From a virus, in the IMG/VR virus record IMGVR_UViG_3300030060_000981, positions 7,080 through 71,079 of that record: a DNA stretch of 64,000 nt, one strand, 5' to 3'. The position numbers and the translations under genes are program-made. Positions 45,033-50,823 of this stretch are shown piece by piece. Numbering within the stretch: position 1 is the stretch's first letter; every line of letters begins with the position of its first letter. Below the pieces are notes generated by a model. That model was given only the letters and a program-made list of their open reading frames with translations. It was not told the origin of the DNA and ran no database searches.

Positions 45033-45062
45033 ATTATACATCCTCCACACCATTTATGTCAA
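45033..45062 (-). promoter_or_regulatory. Consensus sigma-70 promoter laid over a ribosome site
   Basis: TTGACA (45057-45062), an 18-bp spacer and TATAAT (45033-45038) lie on the minus strand. GGAGG in the spacer and an ATG next to the -10 repeat the layout seen at 44515-44543. The site lies within the last codons of the 47-residue gene. Confidence 0.82.
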
Positions 45063-45177
45063 CCCTCACTAATAACTTATGATTAGCAATATCAAACCAT
45101 ATGTTATCATTTACTTCTGTTAATAACTCCTCTTCAGATAGATTTTGGAGTTCAGTTAATAGGTCTAAGTACAACAT
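45034..45177 (-). CDS. 47-residue hypothetical protein (LSEEEL type)
   Basis: The frame MLYLDLLTELQNLSEEELLT is followed by EVNDNIWFDIANHKLLVRVD and an acidic end. The LQNLSEEELLTEV pattern loosely resembles small cyanophage proteins that begin with a helix and LS-x-EQL followed by one beta-hairpin. The stop codon lies within the -10 of the downstream promoter. It starts 2 bp after the stop of the gene before it. Confidence 0.62.
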   Translation of the reverse strand: MLYLDLLTELQNLSEEELLTEVNDNIWFDIANHKLLVRVDINGVEDV

Positions 45178-45179
45178 AA

Positions 45180-45332
45180 TTAGTAGTCAATGTTAGAGAG
45201 TAAGTAAGAATTAAGGTCAAAATCTTTGTTATTATTGTTATACGGATTTATGGTATTTTGTTCTTCTAAAATGTCGCAAACCTCTGTCTGTGAGGTATTC
45301 AGATAATCTTGTAATTTGTCTGAGTAAGTCAT
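45180..45332 (-). CDS. 50-residue hypothetical protein
   Basis: The frame MTYSDKLQDYLNTSQTEVCD is followed by ILEEQNTINPYNNNNKDFDL and NSYLLSNIDY. It is polar and Asn-rich with a short N-terminal helix. It starts 2 bp after the stop of the 27-residue membrane peptide, in a tight run of small genes. There is no recognisable family. Confidence 0.6.
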   Translation of the reverse strand: MTYSDKLQDYLNTSQTEVCDILEEQNTINPYNNNNKDFDLNSYLLSNIDY

Positions 45333-45334
45333 AA

Positions 45335-45418
45335 TTAGTGATGAGGATTGTAGATAGAAAATACTATTAAAGAACTAACGATTGTTACGATTAATAGTAT
45401 AGCAATTAGGTTAAACAT
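45335..45418 (-). CDS. 27-residue membrane peptide
   Basis: MFNLIAILLIVTIVSSLIVF followed by SIYNPHH is almost entirely one hydrophobic span with a short polar end. Its ATG overlaps the stop of the upstream gene (TGATG), so it would be translated by coupling. Its size is at the limit of prediction; the tight packing is the main support. Confidence 0.5.
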   Translation of the reverse strand: MFNLIAILLIVTIVSSLIVFSIYNPHH

Positions 45419-45555
45419 CAGTATAACTTTACCTCCGCTTTTACATCTATTTGTTGTAACTTTGCGATTGCGTTTAGTGCCTCTTGATATGTACTAAAGG
45501 ACATATATTTGCACCTGAGAGTATCAGGAAACCAGTATCGAATCGTAGTGTTCAT
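45418..45555 (-). CDS. 45-residue hypothetical protein
   Basis: The frame MNTTIRYWFPDTLRCKYMSF is followed by STYQEALNAIAKLQQIDVKA and EVKLY. The layout (short strand, then the helix YQEALNAIAKLQ, then a strand) suggests a small alpha/beta fold. It contains an internal GGAGG that may serve the membrane peptide. It shares 1 bp with its downstream gene. Confidence 0.6.
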   Translation of the reverse strand: MNTTIRYWFPDTLRCKYMSFSTYQEALNAIAKLQQIDVKAEVKLY

Positions 45556-45557
45556 TG

Positions 45558-45710
45558 TTAGTCAACCTCATAAGATAGTGGATTAAAGTATAAAGGGTTA
45601 TTATAATATAACGGATTGTGATAACAGTTAATAGATCCATATTGCTGATCTTCAAAGTTATACTGCTCCTGTAATTCTTCGTACTGATTAACACTTATTG
45701 TTTGTCTCAT
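45558..45710 (-). CDS. 50-residue Tyr/Asn/Gln-rich hypothetical protein
   Basis: MRQTISVNQYEELQEQYNFE is followed by a low-complexity Tyr/Asn/Pro-rich segment (NPLYYNNPLYFNPLSYE). It probably has little fixed structure. The next gene starts 2 bp after its stop and the gene before it ends 4 bp upstream. No family is recognised. Confidence 0.58.
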   Translation of the reverse strand: MRQTISVNQYEELQEQYNFEDQQYGSINCYHNPLYYNNPLYFNPLSYEVD

Positions 45711-45714
45711 AATG

Positions 45715-45951
45715 TTATCCTCCGAAGGTGAATTGTGGACTTTGAAGTAATATATCTCTCACATTTTCTCTGTCTAAAGTATCACCATCACCCCACGAAT
45801 ATTCGGGCATAGATGGATAACAGCACATCTGTAAGTATAACCAACTTGCCTCTAATATATCCTTCTTTGTTAAACCTTTGATCGGATAAAGTTCAGATTG
45901 TGGGTTATAGAAACTCCACACATAATCTATGAATTCTTGTAAGTTACTCAT
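45715..45951 (-). CDS. 78-residue hypothetical protein
   Basis: The helical product begins MSNLQEFIDYVWSFYNPQSE, then LYPIKGLTKKDILEASWLYL and a Trp/Asp-rich segment. The Y-P-I-x-G-L-T-x-x-x-I pattern resembles short phage proteins that recognise a partner through a helix-turn. No catalytic motif is visible. Its ATG overlaps the upstream stop (ATGA). It ends FTFGG because its last codons carry the GGAGG of the next gene. Confidence 0.7.
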   Translation of the reverse strand: MSNLQEFIDYVWSFYNPQSELYPIKGLTKKDILEASWLYLQMCCYPSMPEYSWGDGDTLDRENVRDILLQSPQFTFGG

Positions 45952-46193
45952 GCTAATACCTCACTTGAAATATACTGAGGTGGCATGTATTCAGAAGTAA
46001 CTGAATATTTACAATCTTTAATATATTCCCTTACTTGATAATAAAACTCTTGACGAGATATTAACATTTTTTTCTGTGTATCACCTCTGAAAGATAATAC
46101 TTTGAGCATACGATTTGCGATTAGATTGTTATTCATGTCCTTTACAGGATAGAAATCAACAACCATATTACCGTCTCTAGATGTAATTTCCAT
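45948..46193 (-). CDS. 81-residue hypothetical protein
   Basis: The chosen ATG (46193) begins MEITSRDGNMVVDFYPVKDM. A longer frame from a GTG at 46244 exists and would overlap the previous stop. Its extra residues look non-coding, and neither start has a strong Shine-Dalgarno. The beta-then-helix layout (LKVLSFRGDTQKKMLISRQEF, EYIKDCKYSV) suggests a small soluble protein. It overlaps the next gene by 4 bp. Confidence 0.6.
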   Translation of the reverse strand: MEITSRDGNMVVDFYPVKDMNNNLIANRMLKVLSFRGDTQKKMLISRQEFYYQVREYIKDCKYSVTSEYMPPQYISSEVLA

Positions 46194-46236
46194 GATGTAA
46201 TTTGAATAAGTGGATAATAAAAAAGAGGGAGAATAC

Positions 46237-46584
46237 TTATGCACAGATTAGAGAATCTGCATCTAAAAGTATCATCCCATCTCTAAAAAGTGTGGTTTGA
46301 TTGTTAAATGAAATAAACCAATCGAAGTTCTTTTGAAATACTGAACAACCGTATTTAACCTCACTAAGTATAGCATTTAATCTTGACTTAGTAGTGTTTG
46401 TAGTCCATCCGCAACTATCAACTTTAACTGCTTTAGTCTCATGGCATACAGTAGCAATACGATGACCATGTAGAAAAACAGATGAGCAGTTTGTAGAATC
46501 GTTGAACTCAACTCTGGTATTAGATGATGACCAGTCAGTTTTGTGAGTGATTGCCATGTTCATTTGCTGCTCAATCTTACGCAT
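46237..46584 (-). CDS. Conserved hypothetical protein, 115 residues
   Basis: The product contains NSTNCSSVFLHGHRIATVCHE-type strands (DSTNCSSVFLHGHRIATV) followed by WTTNTTKSRLNAILSEVKYG and VFQKNFDWFISF. I recall this strand-strand-helix-strand arrangement (LHG-x-x-IA, then TRLNA(I/L)L, then VFQK-x-F-x-WF) from short proteins shared by many marine T4-like phages. Its function is unknown. It is the first gene behind palindromic promoter A, with a 50-nt leader lacking a clear Shine-Dalgarno. MAITHK (46557) is an alternative start. Confidence 0.75.
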   Translation of the reverse strand: MRKIEQQMNMAITHKTDWSSSNTRVEFNDSTNCSSVFLHGHRIATVCHETKAVKVDSCGWTTNTTKSRLNAILSEVKYGCSVFQKNFDWFISFNNQTTLFRDGMILLDADSLICA

Positions 46585-46636
46585 AATTTAAAAAGAAGTT
46601 AGAGTAAAAAGGAAGTGGAATCTCTCCCACCTTTAT

Positions 46637-46695
46637 ATAATACACCATTTTAGGGTCAGTGGGGTAAAGCTTGTGCCACTTTGTTTACTGGCACA
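46637..46695 (-). promoter_or_regulatory. Palindrome-class promoter A
   Basis: The 24-bp palindrome lies at 46672-46695 (TGTGCCAGT-N6-AGTGGCACA on the minus strand). An ACCCCA box follows, and TATTAT is at 46637-46642, 29 bp below the palindrome. It shares CCTAAAAT-x-GTG with promoter C. It drives the operon from 46584 down to about 44860. This copy lies 28 bp beyond the preceding stop codon. Confidence 0.75.
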
Positions 46696-46723
46696 CCCTA
46701 TGTAATAACAACTGTTTTTTCGA

Positions 46724-47140
46724 TTAGTATCCATCTATTCGATAATAATCATCATTAACTCCCTTCATTTTATCTACTAATGTATCAACACAATCCCTAT
46801 AATCATTGCCTTCAGTAATACATTGCTCGACATAATCTACCTCGTTATATGTTGCATTGTTCTTGTTATTTGATTCGCATTTGATATAATCACTATCCCT
46901 AACTGTACTAATATCACCCTCTAATTCTTGAGATGATATTACTTTAGGTTCTGCAAATTCACCTTCCCAACTATCAGTAACTTCCTCTAATGCGGTGAAA
47001 ACATTATCAATATCTAATGACAAGTCTCCTCCTTCATTGTAATCATCATTGCCTTGAATCCATCCTTCTAGTGCATATAAAATCGAAGAGATTTCACTGC
47101 CACTCAATGTTACTTTGTGAATCGAATCTTCAAATGTCAT
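46724..47140 (-). CDS. 138-residue acidic hypothetical protein
   Basis: The start MTFEDSIHK (47140) has GGAGG 7 bp upstream and was preferred over a longer frame. The N-terminal helix LSGSEISSILYALEGWIQ is followed by an acidic middle and a Cys-containing end (CITEGNDYRDCVDTLVDKM). No catalytic motif is visible. It overlaps the upstream gene by 11 bp and is the last gene of the C-promoter operon. Confidence 0.7.
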   Translation of the reverse strand: MTFEDSIHKVTLSGSEISSILYALEGWIQGNDDYNEGGDLSLDIDNVFTALEEVTDSWEGEFAEPKVISSQELEGDISTVRDSDYIKCESNNKNNATYNEVDYVEQCITEGNDYRDCVDTLVDKMKGVNDDYYRIDGY

Positions 47141-47312
47141 TGTTAACCTCCTCTCCTGATTTGTTGAACTCCTTGTCAAGAATAGGTACATATAGTATGC
47201 CCTTATCTGTTAACTTTGATGTCATAGATTGAAACCATTGATTGTTAACATTGTGCTGGTCTGGTGTTAAATCATTGAAGTAACTTTCAGACCATTGTTG
47301 ATAAGTTGCCAT
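47130..47312 (-). CDS. 60-residue hypothetical protein
   Basis: The frame MATYQQWSESYFNDLTPDQH is followed by NVNNQWFQSMTSKLTDKGIL and YVPILDKEFNKSGEEV. The W-x-E-x-Y-x-x-x-LTP-x-Q and KGILYVP patterns suggest a small helical domain followed by a strand. GGAGG precedes the start, which overlaps the upstream stop (TAATG). Confidence 0.68.
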   Translation of the reverse strand: MATYQQWSESYFNDLTPDQHNVNNQWFQSMTSKLTDKGILYVPILDKEFNKSGEEVNNDI

Positions 47313-47503
47313 TAGAATCCTCCAGATAATCGAATCATTTGTTGATAGATCTTATGTGCTTCATATTCAGTTATATCCTCTAATATTTCATTTCCATTCT
47401 CATCTTCTGTTGTGATTAGATCACCTTCAATAACATCAACTGTATCCCTTAGAATATCAAATAGGACATCAAATTGGTCATTGGTTAGTGTTAATTGTCT
47501 CAT
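47312..47503 (-). CDS. 63-residue acidic hypothetical protein
   Basis: The frame MRQLTLTNDQFDVLFDILRD is followed by the acidic TVDVIEGDLITTEDENGNEI and a C-terminal helix. The LT-x-x-QFD-x-L-x-x-IL pattern is a recurrent start in short accessory proteins of these phages. The ATG at 47503 overlaps the previous stop (ATGA); the longer GTG frame is less likely. It ends LSGGF because its last codons carry the next ribosome site. Confidence 0.68.
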   Translation of the reverse strand: MRQLTLTNDQFDVLFDILRDTVDVIEGDLITTEDENGNEILEDITEYEAHKIYQQMIRLSGGF

Positions 47504-47655
47504 GTTAACCACTTTTCATCGGTTGTTTCTAACAATTTACCTACCTTATAATCATATCCTTCGCAATACTCAACCTCTTCATAATGTTTGCAATGTTCAA
47601 AATCTTTTGCAATTCTCTTTGCTTCAAATGTGTAACTGTTTAATAGTTCAGTCAT
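47500..47655 (-). CDS. 51-residue hypothetical protein
   Basis: The frame MTELLNSYTFEAKRIAKDFE is followed by HCKHYEEVEYCEGYDYKVGK and an acidic end. It has two Cys and two His in the CKHYEEVEYC region, which might bind a metal, but the pattern matches no finger I know. It has a GGAGG ribosome site and is coupled on both sides (TAATG before, ATGA after). Confidence 0.65.
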   Translation of the reverse strand: MTELLNSYTFEAKRIAKDFEHCKHYEEVEYCEGYDYKVGKLLETTDEKWLT

Positions 47656-47906
47656 TAGAATTGTCCTCCGTTGTTGTTAGTGTCAAGTACAGTTTCGTTA
47701 GTTACGTTATCAACTAACTCGTCAAATAAGTCTTCATCAAAGTTATCAACTTCCTCTTTTAACTCCTCTTTAGTTAATGTAACAATGTATTCTGTAATTC
47801 CATCTTTTGCATATTGTAGCAAAGAATCCATGTCCATACCATCAACAACTAACTCAACATACTGTTCAATTAGTTTATCTTGTTGATCGTTATTTAATAC
47901 TATCAT
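47655..47906 (-). CDS. Conserved hypothetical protein, 83 residues (NNDQQDKLIEQY family)
   Basis: The acidic helical product begins MIVLNNDQQDKLIEQYVELV, then DGMDMDSLLQYAKDGITEYI and EELYDELVD-like DEDLFDELVDNVT. I recall near relatives (N-E-QQDKLIEQY, DELVDNVTNETVL) in many marine T4-like phages; no function is known. The start MIVLNN is fixed by GGAGG and a TAATG overlap. It ends NNGGQF, encoded by the ribosome site of the next gene. Confidence 0.78.
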   Translation of the reverse strand: MIVLNNDQQDKLIEQYVELVVDGMDMDSLLQYAKDGITEYIVTLTKEELKEEVDNFDEDLFDELVDNVTNETVLDTNNNGGQF

Positions 47907-48139
47907 TAGAATTGCCTCCAATAGAGTGAATTAAAGTCTGCTATGTTTAGATAATCATCATCATATATTTGATCCTCATCTTTATATACAGGCACTACAA
48001 ATTCATCTGCAAAATATTCTGCACTTATGTTTCCAAGTTCTTCACAAGCACGTAATACGTTGCCTATTCCTACATCATCTTGATCACATTCATCAATAAG
48101 AAATGCAATGTCCTTCTCTAATTGTGATTTATCCTTCAT
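47906..48139 (-). CDS. 77-residue acidic hypothetical protein
   Basis: The helical, Asp-rich product begins MKDKSQLEKDIAFLIDECDQ, then DDVGIGNVLRACEELGNIS and an acidic strand-rich end (NIADFNSLYWRQF). GGAGG lies before the ATG, which overlaps the upstream stop (TAATG). No family or catalytic residues are recognised. Confidence 0.7.
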   Translation of the reverse strand: MKDKSQLEKDIAFLIDECDQDDVGIGNVLRACEELGNISAEYFADEFVVPVYKDEDQIYDDDYLNIADFNSLYWRQF

Positions 48140-48369
48140 TATACACCTCCGTTGATTGTTAGTGAATTGTTGTGAATGTGCTTGTTAATTACACACGCTT
48201 GGTGAATATTAAAGAGTTTATCATAATCAACTCCCTCCCAGTCATCCCACTCTGAAACATAGTCAGAACAGTCAAAATCACCAGTTCCGTCTATATTTTG
48301 TGGGCATGATTTGAAGTCATTGTTATCATCAACCCAGAAGATTCTCCCAAATGTTTCAGATTTAAACAT
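48139..48369 (-). CDS. 76-residue acidic Trp/Asp-rich hypothetical protein
   Basis: The frame MFKSETFGRIFWVDDNNDFK is followed by CPQNIDGTGDFDCSDYVSEW and DDWEGVDYDKLFNIH. It has the look of a small beta protein with a C-terminal helix. GAGGAGG precedes the start. It ends INGGV because its last codons carry the next ribosome site. Function is unknown. Confidence 0.7.
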   Translation of the reverse strand: MFKSETFGRIFWVDDNNDFKSCPQNIDGTGDFDCSDYVSEWDDWEGVDYDKLFNIHQACVINKHIHNNSLTINGGV

Positions 48370-48374
48370 GGTAA

Positions 48375-48548
48375 TTAGTCCTCCTCATTGATAATTACAT
48401 CCCATACTTTAATGTATTGGGTTAACCAGTCCTTCTGGTATTGGGTGAGTTGGTTATCACCATCATAGAGTAGATCGTCTGCACTTGCTAATTCTAATCC
48501 ATTGCAATTACAGAAGTTATCTAACACTATTGTCAAGAATTGTAGCAT
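48375..48548 (-). CDS. 57-residue hypothetical protein (FLTIVLDN type)
   Basis: The frame MLQFLTIVLDNFCNCNGLEL is followed by ASADDLLYDGDNQLTQYQKD and WLTQYIKVWDVIINEED. It is an acidic all-helical product with a CNC pair. It contains an internal TTGACA that has no -10 partner and is therefore coding only. It lies 5 bp before the next gene and carries its GAGGAGG in the last codons. Confidence 0.66.
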   Translation of the reverse strand: MLQFLTIVLDNFCNCNGLELASADDLLYDGDNQLTQYQKDWLTQYIKVWDVIINEED

Positions 48549-48587
48549 GATAAAATGTTAGTAAGTGGACAAGAAAAAGGGGAAAGA

Positions 48588-48743
48588 TCACATTTTAGTG
48601 ACCTTATCCCATAACTGATTGAATACATCAGAACCAAAATCATCATTATACTTATCATCATAGTCTAAAGATGCAAGATCTCCAAACATTTGAGATAGTA
48701 ATTGTACTTGGTCGGATGTTAACTTAAGAGTTGAATTTGACAT
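48588..48743 (-). CDS. 51-residue hypothetical protein (MSNSTLKLT)
   Basis: The frame MSNSTLKLTSDQVQLLSQMF is followed by GDLASLDYDDKYNDDFGSDV and FNQLWDKVTKM. The LTSDQVQLLSQ start parallels the LT-x-DQFD-x-L start of the gene at 47312, so the two may be related. It has no strong Shine-Dalgarno. The stop is followed by a pyrimidine run (CTTTCCCCTTTTTC). Confidence 0.66.
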   Translation of the reverse strand: MSNSTLKLTSDQVQLLSQMFGDLASLDYDDKYNDDFGSDVFNQLWDKVTKM

Positions 48744-48767
48744 AATAAAAAGATTTAGTGAAGTGAA

Positions 48768-48920
48768 TTAAGGGTTGTTAGATAGAAACTTGTCCATTGC
48801 AATCTGCTGTGCCATCTTGTAAGCATCAGCATAAAATGGTGAATCTTTGTTTATACCTAACTCGTCTAATGTCTCATCAAATAATGTCTCAAAAATGACT
48901 TCATTTGCTAGAGTTGACAT
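48768..48920 (-). CDS. 50-residue hypothetical protein behind a structured leader
   Basis: The frame MSTLANEVIFETLFDETLDE is followed by LGINKDSPFYADAYKMAQQI and AMDKFLSNNP. It is acidic and helical, and is the first gene of a ten-gene run. The 5' region of about 85 nt holds a long hairpin (48943-49007) and no Shine-Dalgarno near the ATG, so its translation may depend on leader structure. Confidence 0.68.
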   Translation of the reverse strand: MSTLANEVIFETLFDETLDELGINKDSPFYADAYKMAQQIAMDKFLSNNP

Positions 48921-48942
48921 AAACAAATAATGCGAAAATACA

Positions 48943-49007
48943 AGTGGAGGGAACGGTCAAGAGGTGCTTCACCTTTCTAAGAAGGTACTAACTCGTTCCC
49001 CTCCACT
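48943..49007 (-). ncRNA. Structured 5' leader RNA of the small-gene operon
   Basis: On the minus strand AGTGGAGGG(G)AACG pairs with CGTTCCCTCCACT, giving about 13 bp with one bulged G. The 38-nt loop holds two alternative hairpins that share the same AGGT: ACCTT with AAGGT, and AGGTG-AAG-CACCT. It starts within a few bases of the predicted transcription start of promoter C. The outer stem also hides a GGAGGGG sequence. A regulatory switch is inferred. Confidence 0.6.
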
Positions 49008-49012
49008 CTTAT

Positions 49013-49070
49013 ATAATACACGATTTTAGGGTCAAATGGGGGATTAGTGGACAGTTTGTGAACTGTCACA
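49013..49070 (-). promoter_or_regulatory. Palindrome-class promoter C
   Basis: The 24-bp palindrome lies at 49047-49070 and TATTAT at 49013-49018, 28 bp below it, with CCCCCA near -35. The palindrome forms the last eight codons of the 49-residue gene. It drives the run from 48920 to 46724. Confidence 0.75.
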
Positions 49071-49193
49071 AGCTTTGTTTATACTTTTGTCCCTTAATAT
49101 AGGATAGTCGATGTTATTGAACTTTGGAAATCTATAGTTATGATCTATAACTATTTGACGGTAAAATTCCTCATCCCATTGATACTCAGTCAT
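49044..49193 (-). CDS. 49-residue hypothetical protein
   Basis: The frame MTEYQWDEEFYRQIVIDHNY is followed by RFPKFNNIDYPILRDKSINK and ACDSSQTVH. The last eight residues are encoded by palindrome C, so the C-terminus looks like an add-on shared with the gene at 50459 (both end in CDS plus five residues). The ATG overlaps the upstream stop (ATGA). Confidence 0.68.
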   Translation of the reverse strand: MTEYQWDEEFYRQIVIDHNYRFPKFNNIDYPILRDKSINKACDSSQTVH

Positions 49194-49567
49194 CTTTTTA
49201 TCCTCGGTACTTCTATTGTCCATGAAGGATTAACTATGCTAACTAACTCAAACTGTTTCTTGAATTGTTTCTCTCTTTCTTTCTTTTCCTTCTCCATTGT
49301 TAACTCAATCGTTTCAATAGTTGTACTTGGATTCTTTTCTTTTATACCCAAATATTCTAGGATAGATTCATCTATCATCTGAAATATCGTATCAAATGTT
49401 AAAGTTTCTCTCAAATTTACTGCAATTCGATCTATATCACCTTTGTCTAAGTATTCACCCTTGTTTACTTTCTCTGAGTAATCATCATACTGTGAAATAA
49501 GTTTTGCCCTAATCTCGACTAATTCATTTAAGTTAATCGTGATCTTTACATCATCATAAATTGCCAT
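49190..49567 (-). CDS. 125-residue helical hypothetical protein
   Basis: The N-terminus is a strand (MAIYDDVKITINLNELVEIR). Helices and a long charged coiled coil follow (ETIELTMEKEKKEREKQFKK), with a basic end. No catalytic motif is visible. It sits in the D-promoter operon, 6 bp after the 74-residue gene and overlapping the next by 4 bp. A protein-binding role is plausible from the coiled coil only. Confidence 0.72.
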   Translation of the reverse strand: MAIYDDVKITINLNELVEIRAKLISQYDDYSEKVNKGEYLDKGDIDRIAVNLRETLTFDTIFQMIDESILEYLGIKEKNPSTTIETIELTMEKEKKEREKQFKKQFELVSIVNPSWTIEVPRIKR

Positions 49568-49573
49568 AGTGAG

Positions 49574-49798
49574 TTAATCTCCAGAGTAAACACCATCTTT
49601 GTTGGTTAAATCTATTCTTGCAAAACAACAATATTCTTTAATATGTTCTCTCATTTCTGTATACATTGCAGCATAATCCCATTTCTTCTTTATATCAATG
49701 GAAATCATTTCTATCTCATCAGATGTTAACTTAGGATAGAATTGTTCTACTGCTTCAGTAATATTAATACTGAGTAAATGCTCTCTGTTAATTTTCAT
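49574..49798 (-). CDS. 74-residue hypothetical protein
   Basis: The frame MKINREHLLSINITEAVEQF is followed by YPKLTSDEIEMISIDIKKKW and a CC-containing segment (EYCCFARIDLTNKDG). It is mostly helical with an adjacent Cys pair. The LTSDEIEMI pattern recalls the LT-x-DQ starts of other proteins in this block. It overlaps the zinc-ribbon gene by 4 bp. Confidence 0.7.
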   Translation of the reverse strand: MKINREHLLSINITEAVEQFYPKLTSDEIEMISIDIKKKWDYAAMYTEMREHIKEYCCFARIDLTNKDGVYSGD

Positions 49799-49977
49799 TT
49801 AACCTCTACACTCCAATCATACTTTTCTACACTTTCTCTGCAACACATACAAACTATTGCTGACCATGAAAAATGATAAACTTTAGATGTTTGTGAACAT
49901 TTAGGACACTTAATCCATTTACCTGACCTACCACTTCTAGTGTGAGAAGTGATAGGTTTAAATGTTAATGTAGTCAT
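49795..49977 (-). CDS. 60-residue zinc-ribbon protein
   Basis: CPKC at 24-27 and CMCC at 43-46 form two knuckles 15 residues apart, a typical four-Cys zinc ribbon. The N-terminal tail is basic (HTRSGRSGKWIK) and may contact nucleic acid. No enzyme domain is attached. It lies 4 bp downstream of the 139-residue gene and overlaps the next gene (ATGA). Transcription-factor-like or RNA-binding roles are possible. Confidence 0.75.
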   Translation of the reverse strand: MTTLTFKPITSHTRSGRSGKWIKCPKCSQTSKVYHFSWSAIVCMCCRESVEKYDWSVEVK

Positions 49978-49981
49978 CAGA

Positions 49982-50401
49982 TTACCTCAAGTAAAGATAA
50001 CCACCTGCCCAACCTGTAAATGTTGGATCATGTAATTGCTCACGTTGATTGATAATTCTCATATCATAACGAACATATTTAGCAGGAGAATTGTAAGATG
50101 CTGGTTTGTAAACTTCACCAGTATTCTTATCAACAAATGCGTGAACACTTCCTTCTCTCCACTCATTACGATCTTGGAATGTATCGAATTCACGTTGCAT
50201 GATCTTGTAATACTTGCGACCATTCTTGATAACAAAATTACTAAGATTAGCAGTGCCATTCTTTACATCTTCTAACCTTCTTTTAGAATAGTCAGAATCA
50301 GATCCAGCAAACATTCTAATTGAATGTTGCTTATAGTTCTCTGTTAATGAATCACAATAGGATTGTGTCCATTCCAGAATTCTTTCAGTTAAAGATGCCA
50401 T
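49982..50401 (-). CDS. Conserved hypothetical protein, 139 residues (VHAFVDKNTGEVYKPAS)
   Basis: The N-terminal helix (ERILEWTQSYCDSLTENYKQ) leads to a basic region and then a beta part, GSVHAFVDKNTGEVYKPASY, with APAKYVRYD-like SPAKYVRYDMRI. I recall this C-terminal pattern in short proteins of T4-like and other marine phages; no function is known to me. It is the first gene of the D-promoter operon with AAGGGA 10 bp upstream. It ends GWAGGYLYLR. Confidence 0.78.
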   Translation of the reverse strand: MASLTERILEWTQSYCDSLTENYKQHSIRMFAGSDSDYSKRRLEDVKNGTANLSNFVIKNGRKYYKIMQREFDTFQDRNEWREGSVHAFVDKNTGEVYKPASYNSPAKYVRYDMRIINQREQLHDPTFTGWAGGYLYLR

Positions 50402-50427
50402 AGTGGTAAAATCCCTTGTACTCTTCT

Positions 50428-50485
50428 ATTATAACGGTTACAGACGATTTTAGGGGCATTAGGGGACACTTTTTAAACTGTCACA
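50428..50485 (-). promoter_or_regulatory. Palindrome-class promoter D
   Basis: The 24-bp palindrome lies at 50462-50485 and TATAAT at 50428-50433, 28 bp below it, with GCCCCT near -35. The palindrome exactly covers the last eight sense codons of the HEXXH gene. It drives 50401 to 49044. Confidence 0.75.
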
Positions 50486-50821
50486 CATTTCTCTATACAT
50501 AGTGCCTTCAATCTGATATGCTTGAGATTCTCTTATCCCCTCATCTTTGATGCCAAAAATGTCTTGAACTACATGGGTAAATTCGTGGAATAATGTTCTA
50601 AAATGCTCCTCATATCCTAGAGCATTATGTATAGTAACTAACCATGAATCTTCATCCACTCGTTCACACCAACCAAGTACATTATCCTCGGTTAAGTCAC
50701 AATAATGTACCTCAATTTCCTTGTTGCTGAATGTATCTCCAGAGTGATGATTACAGAAGTATTTGTAAGCATCAAAGGCAATATAGGAGCAATACTTATC
50801 ACCTGATGTGCAAATAGTCAT
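50459..50821 (-). CDS. HEXXH metallopeptidase-like protein
   Basis: This 120-residue protein has a HEFTH zinc motif at 79-83 inside the helix FRTLFHEFTHVVQDIFG, followed by RESQAYQIEG at about 97-106. The Glu of ExxA could supply the third zinc ligand, as in ImmA/SprT-like minimal peptidases. Asp/His-rich residues come before it (NHHSGDTFSNKEIEVHYC). It is only the catalytic core with no extra domain. It is the third gene after the ligase-like and nuclease-like genes, with a 2-bp gap. Its last eight codons are palindrome D. Confidence 0.78.
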   Translation of the reverse strand: MTICTSGDKYCSYIAFDAYKYFCNHHSGDTFSNKEIEVHYCDLTEDNVLGWCERVDEDSWLVTIHNALGYEEHFRTLFHEFTHVVQDIFGIKDEGIRESQAYQIEGTMYREMCDSLKSVP

Positions 50822-50823
50822 TG

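Noticed and set aside
45948-46244. Longer GTG start of the 81-residue gene
   Set aside because: The extra 17 residues do not resemble a natural N-terminus, and there is no ribosome site.
46672-46695. Palindromes first read as rho-independent terminators
   Set aside because: None is followed by a T-run in either direction, whereas all keep a 28-29 bp spacing to a -10. An operator is the better reading.
48530-48545. TTGACA at about 48530-48535 on the minus strand
   Set aside because: There is no -10 at 16-19 bp; it lies within the coding frame of the 57-residue gene.
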